This document shows, piece by piece, positions 49,101 to 61,100 of a stretch of 64,000 nucleotides of DNA (the first letter of the stretch is position 1; the number at the start of each line of letters is the position of its first letter). This stretch comes from Leuctra nigra (lineage: Eukaryota > Arthropoda > Insecta > Plecoptera > Leuctridae): positions 26,034,309-26,098,308 of the forward strand of contig OW203766.1 in assembly GCA_934045905.1 (NCBI GenBank). Reading direction: 5' to 3'. The notes beneath the pieces are model-generated. The model worked only from the letters and a program-made list of their open reading frames with translations, was not told the origin of the DNA and made no database searches. The translations under genes were made by a program, and so were the position numbers.

Positions 49101-52100
49101 GAATGAACTGAACGAAAATTATGGAATCTTGAAGTTGAACGTAAAATCTGAATAATGTAGATTATTTCTAAACTTTTATTACACACGTCATAAAAGTGAT
49201 TTTTTCCCCCACTATTCTGTTTTCAAGCTCAACTTCAAGTTTTAATAACTTTCGTTAAACATATTGATATTGATTGAAATTTTTACGGAAGCGATCATAA
49301 TCTATTTTGAATATAATTTGAAATTTTCAGCCAGATATCGGTACGTAGTTTTGAAGAAACAGCGTCCCGGCCATTGGAAGTTTTCTGGACGGGCATTATT
49401 TGAACTCCGTATAATTTATAATTTTTTGACAACCAAATTTGAACAGCTGTAACTTTTTCTCTATAATAGTAATGTATAGTTCTAGTAAAATCGTTTGGAA
49501 TATCTACAAATAATATTTGCCCTACAAAACACTGCACAAAGGCAAAAAATGAGGTACAGCCAGCGTCCAGAGTCTAATCACTTTGACCCATCAGTAATTG
49601 CAACAGAAGGTTTTTTGATGTAATTCGATTCATAAAAATGCCCTCTATAACATATCAAAAGTTCTCCGAAATATGATTAGGGCGGGTGGGCCAAAATGCC
49701 AAATTTGTTTAAAAGTCATTGTTGTCATTATCACATAACCAAATTATATCAACCTAGTCGAGTAGCATATCAAATGAAAGCTTATGTTTAGTACAATTAA
49801 TACAAATCAATATTACCATTATAAAACTGATACAGAGGTCAAAAGGGGTCAAAAAGTGGTCAAATCTCATTTCTAAAGTGTTCCAGGACAAATGTGATAT
49901 CTTCATCCCTTATAAAGATAATAACAAACTTTTATATATTAATCGATCCAAAATGAGTCTGTTAATAACATATCAAAAGTTCTCCAAAATTCTTAAAACA
50001 TGAGTGGGCCAATAAATCTGTCAAGTAGTTTAAAAGGGCGATTTTTATTTTTGAGTGCAAAGTCTAACAGTAAACATATTTCCTGAATCACCACGATTAA
50101 TAACAAAAGGTTTTTTGATGTGAAACGATACAGAACAATGCCCTTTAAAACATATCAAAAGTTCTCCAAATTTTAATTACCGTGAGTGGGCCAAAATGCC
50201 AAATTTGTCAAAAAGACATTGTTGTCATTATCAAATTATCAAAATTTATCAACCTAGTCGAGTAGCATATCAAATGAAAGCTTATAATTAGTACAACAAA
50301 TTAAAACAAATATGACCATTACCATAAATAAAGATAAATGGCATTTAGGATGCAGAATACGGCCTGAAGTGCTGTAAACAATCTGCTTTAATAATAATAA
50401 TAACCATTACAAAGGTCATACAAAGGTTATGAGAGGCCAAAACGTGGTGAAATTTCCCATTTTTTAGCGTCCAATGACAATTACCATTATGTCATCGTTA
50501 ATAAAAGTAAATAATATACTTTTTGACACCAATCGATCTAAAATTAAATAGTTGATAACATATAAAAAATTCGTCAAATGTCTTTAACCGTGGGTAAGCC
50601 AATTAATTTTTAATACAGTTTCAAAGTTGTGATATTTTGTTGAAGGAAAAATCAAACTTAGTGTATCAAATGATAGATACTTGTTCCAAATATACGTATT
50701 TTTACATTTAAATATGAAGAAACTAATACAATTAGACAATTAATACCACATTTTATGTAAAAAACACATCGTTTACGTATATTCAGAACGATTATCCATC
50801 AATTTATACTATACGTTAGATTTTTGCTTCACCAAAATATGACAATTTTCTAATTGAATTAAAAATTAATTGGCTCGCCCACGGTTATAGAAAATTGGTG
50901 ATTTTTTTATATGTTATCAACTATTTAATTTGGGATCGATTGGTGTCAAAAAGTATATTATTTACTTTTATTAACGATGACATTATGGTAAATGTCATTG
51001 GACGCTTTAAAATTGGAAATTTTACCACGTTTTGGCCTCTCATGACCTTTGTATGACCTTTTTAATGGTCATATTTGTTTTCATTTGTTGTACTAAACAT
51101 AAGCTTTCATTTGATATGCTACTCGACTAGGTTGATAAATTTTGATAATTTGCTAATGACAACAATGTCTTTTTGACAAATGTGGCATTTTGGCCCACCC
51201 ACGGTAATTCAAATTTGGAGAACTTTTGATATGTTTTAGAGGGAATTGTTCTGTATCGTTTCACATCAAAAAACCTTTTGTTATAAATCGTGGTGATTCA
51301 GGAAATTGGTTTACTGTTAGATTAGCATTCAAAAATTAAAATCGCCCTTTTAAACTATTTGACACATTCATTGGCCCACTCATGTTTTAAGAATTTTGGA
51401 GAACTTTTGATATGTTATTAACAGACTCATTTTGGATCGATTAATATATAAAAGTTTGTTATTATCTTTATAAGGGATATCACATTTGTCCTGGAACACT
51501 TTAGAAATGAGATTTGACCACTTTTTGTCACGCCTCGTCAAAATATCAAAATAAACTAGTAATTCAATTTATTATTTTCGGTGTATTATATTTGATTGCC
51601 TCTACTGCGGCTCCCATTATTATCTAATTTATTAATTTTTGGGAAATTGGCTCCTTCACCAAAAATAGTTGACCTCTGCACTAGAATATCAGTATTGGTA
51701 ATTTAATAAAATTAGTACCTAATGAAATTGTAAATATAGAATCATATTAGATATGAACAAAACGGTTAATATAAAAAATCCACGTGCATTTGCGGCCAAC
51801 CATAAAGCACTTGAGCAAGTGCTTGTGAGCAGTTTTGTGACAGATAACGTATTTACGTTATCTAGATAAAGATAAAGATAACTCGAAAAATTATCTAGAT
51901 AATTTAGTTAAGATAAAGATTTAAAAAATGTTGGGAAGGACTGATTTTTCAATGGGAATTATAATTATATTCACGCATTTTTAACTGATCGATGAATATA
52001 AATACGGATAGAATAAAAAAATATACGGAAGTCATTCTCGTCAAGTCTCGTCAGAACACGGATAAAATCAATGCTTTTCCCGAATTTCGTTATCTAGATA

Positions 52101-55100
52101 ATTAAAATCTTATATAAAAGATAGACAATTTATTTATCTAGATAACAATAATAGATAATCACTGAAAAATGTTTCTAGACAAGATAAAAGATAACAAAAT
52201 ATTATCTAGATAAATTATGTAGATAAAATTATGTCACAACCATGGTGGGTCACAACACTGCTTGTGAGCGACTTGTCAATGAAATGTCAGCTGCCGGTGC
52301 AAGAGTGGGGAGAGACATGGCTCAGTCACTTCACTCTCCTCCGTCGCCGTCTCACGACAAATTCATAAACAATTCTTCACCACAGTATAAACATTTCAAA
52401 CAATTTCTGCACCGGAGCTCAGGACAGAAATAAGTATCTCTTGAATCAGCGCTTGGACCCAAAAAGGAAGTAATCTGTAGGGCACACTTTTGTTTCAATC
52501 AATTTGAAATTTGGAGGGTAATGAAGGTTTTATAATTATGCCTATCTTTTTATTTTGCTTAATTTGTGAAATCTAAATTAGGTACTCTATGCTTAAAACT
52601 ACCCAAAAATGGCCTAATTGTACACCATGTTTAAAATGTTTAAAATTTTATTAAAAAAAAACAGAAAGCAAGGCATATTTAACCACCTTTTATTTATGTG
52701 ATGTGAAAATTTCAAAGTGATACATTCATTATTGTGGCTCAAAGATTTTATCTAAATTAGCTACCTTGGCCGCCTACGTATTTCCTATGTATTTCTAAGG
52801 ACAGCCCTCTTAAGCTTAGGTATATTGAGCACCAAACACAATTTTTCGTATTAACCAATTCGGAAATGGCGTATTTTTTAAAAGTATTTAGTCATTGTTG
52901 CTCCGATGTGTGTTACAAGTTGTGTAAATAAACTAAAAAAATAAGTGATATCCCCATAAAAAAACACTCCGTGTAAAAATACCAGCCAAGTCTCTTCAAC
53001 TATAAAAAAAATAGAATAAATCTAAAAATTCAGCACTGAAAAGTAGTGATATCAAAAAATGAGCCAAGTCAAAACTTAATTTTAAAAACCAAAATATACT
53101 TGGCGCATCGTTTTTAAGGGCATTATAGGTATATTATATATAATTAGGTAGGTACATTTGATTTTTGGCATATGCTTCTATACTATTTATATACACGATG
53201 CGCCAAGTATATTTTGGTTTTTAAAATTAAGTTTTGACTTGGCTCATTTTTTGATATCACTACTTTTCAGTGCTGAATTTTTAGATTTATTCTATTTTTT
53301 TTATAGTTGAAGAGACTTGGCTGGTATTTTTACACGGAGTGTTTTTTTATGGGTAGAATTAACGGCAGGAAAAACAACATTTGTAAATAGGAGCTGGAAA
53401 ACCGCTCTGTGTAACGCGTTGATAATTGCCTTTCTATTGAGTTTGAATTAACGTGATGTGTGACAGTTGCTGCTCTAACCTTGGATAACAGTTGTAAAAT
53501 TTCACCATGTTCATCAAGGTGGTAGGACTAGGTACACTCAACAAATCACTGTATTTGAGCGAAACGGATTGGCTGCTGGTCAGATCCAGGCCAGGCTGGT
53601 AAAGGATCCTGAGTTAGATGACGAGTTAGCATAAACTTCATTGGATGATGCCATCAAACCTTTTTCAGCCAATCCGTTTCTTTCGAATACCGTTTTTCTT
53701 ACTTGGGTGTAAATACATAATATCTCAATTTTTCCTCTCATTTAAGAAGTTAATTAAGACTGAACAATATTCAAATAGTTCAATGTACTACGATAATAAT
53801 AATGGCAATTTGTAGACTGTAAACTGTTAAATTCATCAACATTATTGTATTAATGTCTTGTTTACATTTTGTCGGACATTTTTGATTATGAAACATCTGA
53901 ATTGTGTTGATGACGTCTTATGGGGAGGAGATCTACATTGGTCAATTGTTCCAGAGTGTTTATGGAAAGTTGCAATGAAAGTCAGTACCTAATGATTAGT
54001 TATTTATCTTTGATTCAATGGATCGTGCTCAATTGGTGATGTTGCACGTGTCCGTGCTCGCTCATCAACGCGTTTCACAGGGCGTTTTCATAGTTTTACT
54101 TCCATTACACATACAGTCCATTCAATATTGCTTGGATGTCGATTTGTTGTTCGATTTCATGGGAAGGACAGTTCCAGGTGCTTTATAAGTTACTCAATAT
54201 GGGAACTATCAAATACAAGTTGTTTCGCTTGATGATTTCACTGCTACGTATCAGGGTATACATACTGTGTTTAGATTGACAGTTGCATTCGCTGTTATTC
54301 CATCTTCATAAACCACGGAGACTGGTTCAGAGGAATTGTTGACTAAATAGTCTCTAGAACAATTGATTAGAATCCCGTGGTTCTTAAACTTGCGTCAAGG
54401 CATTGTTGAGCTGGCAAAGTTAATACTCGACACATGCACTGCGAAGGTGCCGGGTTCAATTCCCATCATTCACGACGGAGGATTGTGCGTAGTCTTCTCT
54501 CAGTCGAGAGGCAAAGGGTGGGAAGGTTCCCTACTAGTAGGCCATTATCGCCTCCTTTCTACTGGCCATACAAGACACTGACTTGTTGCAGACACTTTTT
54601 TGGAGACGAAATGTCCGGACGAAATTATCTGAATTTTTAATCATGGAAGTCTTTCAATACACTGCAAACTTTTAAGCTGTTGATTAGGACTGTATTGTCA
54701 TAGCAACAACCAATAGAAAGACAGAGTTTTGTACTAACTAACTGTTAACAGCTAATTGAGACTTTAGCAGAGTATTGAAAGACCGGCCCTTAGAGTTTTA
54801 ACGTGGTAGGTACTTATTTAATTTTTTGCTTTGCAAGGTACGGAGGAGCTAGTCATAGATTTTTGGTAAAAATAAGCCATTTCTTTTTTCTCTGGGTGCC
54901 GTATAATAATTAATTTTTAAAATGTGCGAACTGCCAATTGAAACAACCCTAAGTTTATCCTTGAACAATACGCTTGTAACATTTGAGATCAATTGGTTCA
55001 AGTGTTTGGTCCCCATCTCCAATCATATCCGAAATTGTTCTTTCTACTTAACTAATATACAATCAGACTGATCATGTGAACATCCTATCAAAGTTACACC

Positions 55101-58100
55101 CTCTTATGAAATATTTTATCTCTCTCAATTTGCTCCAACGGCCAAGCACCTTAAAATAAGTTACTGACAAGAGAGCTTTTAAAAGTTTAGAAAACTGATG
55201 ACTATTTAACTAGGCATGAAGCAAAAGTAGAGAAACAGCTAATAAAATTCAATTGGACTGATCTAGTGAACATTAGTTTAGCTTTACCTAATAATATCGC
55301 CAAATATTGGTGCTATGATGGTGCTGACTTCAAGTCGGTGCTACAAGTAGCACGGTTTGAAGTAGCACCGTGATATCAAAATGTGCCATATTATTAGGTA
55401 AGGGCTCTAGGTAATTGGGCAGTAGGCGAGTAGTAAATGGTGAGGTACTTGTATTGCTCCTGTTTGCTGCTCGTTGGTCTGGATCATGTTTAAGCAACTG
55501 CCTGACATCTTCTACGCTTGTTCCTGATGGGAACGTATCGAAGAATGTCAGTGGAAGATCTCGCAGCTCCTCTCATCTTCAGTCTCTCGTTCCAGGATTA
55601 TTCTTGCGTTCAAATCACACTCAAAGATGTCACAAATATAAATCATTCAGTAGCTATTCATTTTGCATGGAACAACTCAATGTGTTTTCATCTTGTAAAA
55701 TTTCAGAAACAGTTATTTAATATTGGAATCAAATTCACATTAAACAACTGTTGGTGTAATGTTTCTTTAGATGTCCTAACATTTTGGTGTCCATTCAAAA
55801 GAAAATATCGACTGAAATCAATTTTATAATCTGGAGAGAAAAGAAAACTGAAGCGAACAAAAGATTTGAAATAGCAATGTGGTTGTCTGGATACTAAGAC
55901 ATGTAATAATTGGGATAAGCACACTGTTGTTGATGTATTGTTGTGGTTTTTATGAAAAACACAACATTGTTGATGTATTGTTGCAGTTTTTATTATTAAA
56001 TTGATATCAACAGGTAGTTCTCGGTGCGTGATCTCATAATTTCTTCACATCAATGTGTTTTCTCATAACTTTGACTTGCCAAGAGTGCATATTTAAAAAA
56101 AATCTGTCCAATTTACAAACTGTGACGTATTTGTGATTCTTAAGACATATTTCTTCAATTTCTGATCGACTGTGTCATTAAACGAATAAGAATTTCTATT
56201 ATAATGGTTATCCCCCTATTAAAATTTAGAAAGCTTAGTGAGCATCTAATACATTCATTCTGACTCACATCTCTAGGTTTAAGTGACCAAATGTAGACTA
56301 TTTGTCGAGTAATTGAGCGTGTAGCTCAATTTGCACAATTTGCTCGATTAAATAAAATAAATAAATAATAATTTGCACAAATTCTTTGCGCAAACTTATT
56401 GACACTTTCCACAAGATAAGAAACGGTAGGAAACGCGACATTTGTAAATATAGGAGCTGGAAAACCGCTCTGTGTAACGCGTTGATAAGCGAGCCTTTCT
56501 ATTGAGTTGTGAATTAATGTGATGTGTGACAGTTGCTGCTCTATTAACCTTGGTGTGAAAATGCTGTGAAAAATTCAACAATGTGCTTAGCTTGTAATCC
56601 TGAGTGTTTTGATGCGTGTCTGGCTGTAAATATCTCTCAACCACTACACTGACCTACCAGGCACCCAAGTGACGCGAACCTCGTTTCGAGAAAATTTACA
56701 AAACTTGCTTCAATCTCTGCCATGCCTTAAAATTAACTTTTAATATTTTTTTTAAATTTTGTGCTTTAGTTCAGTTCAGTTCAGTTTATTTCCAAAATCA
56801 AAAGTACATTTTAAAGAGGTACATTGAAAAGACCCCTATGGTTGACACCATTTAACGGGGTATACGGAAAGGTTACATCGAACTAAATCTAGTAACCTAG
56901 CATATTATAATTAAATAGCATTGAAATTAAAATAAATTAATATCTATAGATATGCTACAACTATAATATAACACATTTAGGTAAATATTATGATTATGAT
57001 ATTGATATAGGTACTAGAATATACTTAAGTTGAACATGTTATTATACAATTAAATAATTAAAATTTGTCACTGAGGAATTCGTCAATCGAATAATATATT
57101 TTACTTATTAATAGTTCTTTCAGTTGTTTCTTAAATTGTGAGTATTTTTTAATTTCTCTTATATTTTTAGGTAATGCATTAAATAGTTTTGTTTTGAAAA
57201 ACATGGAATTTTTTTGGGTACACGTTGACCTGTGCCAATCTATATGAATGTTATTTTTCTGTCGGGTGTTGTGGTCATGTATGTCACTATTATTTTGTGT
57301 TAAGTTTTCTTGGGATCTAATAGCAAGTATCGACTCTAGAATGTAAAGGCAGGGTACTGTTAAAATTTTATGTTTTTTGAAATGTTGTTTGCAATCTGGT
57401 TTTATGAAAGTGTTATTTTTATATTTTAGTCCAAAAAGAGCTCTGATTGATTTTCGTTGAAGTATAAATATTTTAGGGGCATCAGTTGAGTTGCCCCAGA
57501 ACTGTATACCGTACCGTATATGCGATTCAATATTTGCATAATAAACTAGTTTCGCCGTTTTAGTGTTTGTCAAATTTACAATAGTCTTTAAGGAGAAGTA
57601 TGCTGAGTGGAGTTTACTTAGCAATTTGGAGCAGTGGCTTTTCCAATTTAGGTTTTTATCGATAGTGATTCCCAAAAATTTAGTTTTATCAACACCCCTT
57701 AGATTACTAGTTTTGTTTTCATTAGACAATACAATTTTAACTGGAGTTTCATTTATATCATTTTTTAATTTAAAATGCATAAAGTTAGTTTTTTCATCTT
57801 GAATAAGCAAACGATTGTCGTTAAACCATTTTGTTGCATTTGAGAGAACATTGAATATCACCAAAAAATTAAGGCATTTTCATCCCTTAACCCTTTTTTG
57901 GCACTTAGGGCTTATTAACTGGAGTATTGTTATCGCCCGCTTCAATGTATCGTATAGTCACAAAGCATCGATCCAATTCTTCTCGTGTCAGTACTCGTTT
58001 AAAATGGCTTTCTTGGATAGTATTAGCATGGTATTAGTCACTTGGTTGCTTTTATCTGTGTACAGACGGCATTTTTCAATAACGCCCACAACTTCAACCC

Positions 58101-61100
58101 ATGTTTTGACCCATTGAAAGTTGACTTAATGCTTTCTTAACGAGCACAATAGATAGGAAATGATCTGCTGATTCCAACGAATCCAATAATTCCATATTTT
58201 CAAACATGCCACTTGGGTGCTTTATGGTTGGTAGAGCAGTGCAGGTGTCCTGGAAAGGGTTGTTGTTTTGTTTGTGGTGCCAAATATCTTTCAATGCAGT
58301 TGGCCTTTAAAATTCACGGAAAGTTGTATAAAAATGGCAACATTGTAGGTGGAAGGGGTGGCAGGTCATTAAAAGAGTTGTATCTTGTATCGATGGTTAA
58401 CCAATGAATCAAGTTGACGCGAATTCCACAGCCAATAAGATTCATTAATTTCCACTAACCATCGATAATTAACTTAATCCAAAGTTGGTCCTACCCGGCC
58501 TAATTAATGTAGGTACACAATACCTAAAAGCAATACCTACCTACACCGCTCTCTACCTACGCCTCTATTTGTTAGGTACAACAAAAAATCTTCCATGTTA
58601 CCTATTCACTTTGTCCTAAAAATATAACCTTGTAATCCAATCAAATTATAGTTGGTATTATTTTGGGAAACTGGAAGTGTAGGAGATAAATTTTTTGTAC
58701 TTTTTTGAAGTACCTAAACCATTTTTACCATTTCTGAATTTTGGAGTAAAGAATTAACAAGCTACAGTTTTTGGTATTTTTGGGTTATTTGTATAATTCA
58801 AGATAGTTTAAATGCCATCTCTCTCTTTAATTGACTGCAAATTACTCCGCTCTGACGCTTAACGCACTTGGTGACTTGACAGGGTAATGACAGTGGGGAC
58901 ACTCTCGGTGCCCACGGCAACGAGCTGACTCTGCCCAAACACAACGCCATCCACCGCGAGCTTGAGGTCTACACGGAGCTGATGCACTGGTGCAAGGTCA
59001 TGGACCGCAAGGCTTTCCGCGCGCTCAACAAGGTCAGCTGCTGCATCTCTTGATAGCGAGAATTTAGCAGGGTTCCCAGGCGGCCCATAAAACCCCTAAA
59101 ACCCATTTTTTCAGCATTTGAATTTATAGGCACTATAATTCCCACTTTTCTAGGTCTGACCCATAAAATGAAGAGGAATCTTTTCCACATATTATATTGT
59201 TCAATTAATTACAGTGTATCAACTATCCAATCACCGAAAACTGTCCAAAACGCATGGAAATGGTCCAAAAATACGTAAAAATTTCCAAATTTTTACGGGC
59301 CCATGCGGCCCGGACCCGCATAGGATTTGAAGCTTCATGGGCAAGGTTTCAAGTGCAATTTAGCGCGTTTCTTCAAAGTATTGTCCCGTCTAAACTAGGG
59401 TTGCCACCCGTCCTGGATTTTTCAGGATTGTTGTCCTTTACCCAGAATTTGCAATAATCATTCCGGGACAGCAATTGTCCCGGAATTCTGAATTTTGAAC
59501 TTCAAACGCAATATTTATTATTCATTAAATCTCCATATTGCTTGCACAGGGCATTACTCCATGGAAGTAACTTCCATGGATGGTGTCCCAAAAAGTTTGT
59601 ATTTCGGTAATTCCCCTCCCCCCCTCCCCCCCACCCCATTACTGTATCACGAAGTTGAAAAGTAGTAGTAATGTCCTCTGTCCCGGATTGCATGCATTGA
59701 AAAGTGGTAACTTTGGTCTAAACTTGAATTAATAAAAGATAATAATTTCTATGCATATTATTGAAATGCTCTTTTTGAGTTAGACAATCCTAGGAACGGG
59801 GAATTGTATTCTGAAGAATAGCGAAAGTGGGAATGGAGCAAAATAGATTGAGAACCGAATAATCTGCAATTTTAAGAAGGAATAGTTCGGTTTCGGTTAG
59901 TAATGAGTAATGACTAATGATTTTTACATTCATACCTTGGCTCTCCCCGTCATATTAAGCATTTTCAAGATTTTTTTTGTGCAGTGCGCTAAATAGCTTT
60001 CAGCTGATCAAAATGTGATTCAATAAATGCGTTATAAATGCATCTAGGTACCTAATGCATTTTATTGAAAATGTACCCTTTAAAACCCATAAAATCCCAT
60101 TTATGGACCCATATTTTTTAGCATAATTGCCCATATTTTTGTGAGACCTGGCTGGGAACCCTGATTTAGTCAATTTAGCAAAATATACAAAATCGTACAT
60201 GGATGATGAGCTAATTAGGTATTCAGTTACAAAGAAATAATAATGACTAAAAAACTAATAGATTTTACGTCTACAATAGTTTGTACACTAATGGGGGCTT
60301 ATTCTCGAAAAAGTTATCACGTCATAAGTTATGAATCATAAAAAAGTCATAATATTAACATGGTGAGAGATAGGACAAACCTCCTTATGACTCATAACTT
60401 GGGAGTTATAAATGACGTGATAACCCCAGAATAAGCCCCAGGACACTGAAATTGGTCTGCGGTCAATGTTCAAGTGACACTACGGCTAGTATTTAACATT
60501 TATTTTAATTGAGCGAGCGTAGCGAGCGTCATTACAATACTCTTATGGCACTTTCTCTGTGTGTTTTTCTTTTTTTTTGTGGTCACAGCTCAGGTCAAAC
60601 CGCACATTTAATCGATCTGAAACTTTGCACACATGCTAACGTAGTCTATGCGTTCCCTGGGATCGTTTTTGGACGAGCTCCTGTGATTGGTTTAAGTTTT
60701 AAAAAAATTATCTTTCGATCGGATTGGTTGCTCCGATCAATTTGAAATTTAGAAAAAACATTGCAACCAACATTATACCCAATCATAAAAAGTTTCAGCC
60801 AAATCCTCCCATTGGTTAAAATTTAAAACTATTTTTCATGTGATTTTTGAAATTTAAACTAGAACCGATTGACCGACCAACATAAAACTTTGCATGGTCA
60901 TTGGTACCAACATTTAAGGTATTTTTGCCAATTTTCAGTCTAATCTGTCGTTATTTTCAAAAGTTTTGTCATTTTAGGGACATTTTATTCCATAATCTTG
61001 AAATATTTGTAAAATGTATACTTCATTTTCAACCCCTGCCTTCTTTAAGCTTCTGCACCAAGGCCTGTAGAGCAGCCAAGCGGTCCACAATTTACAGTAA

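Noticed and set aside
30154..58882. Polinton/Maverick or viral insertion as an explanation of the giant intron
   Set aside because: No DNA polymerase B, integrase, packaging ATPase, capsid or other viral-type frame is visible. The content is LINE fragments, MITEs, satellites and foldbacks.
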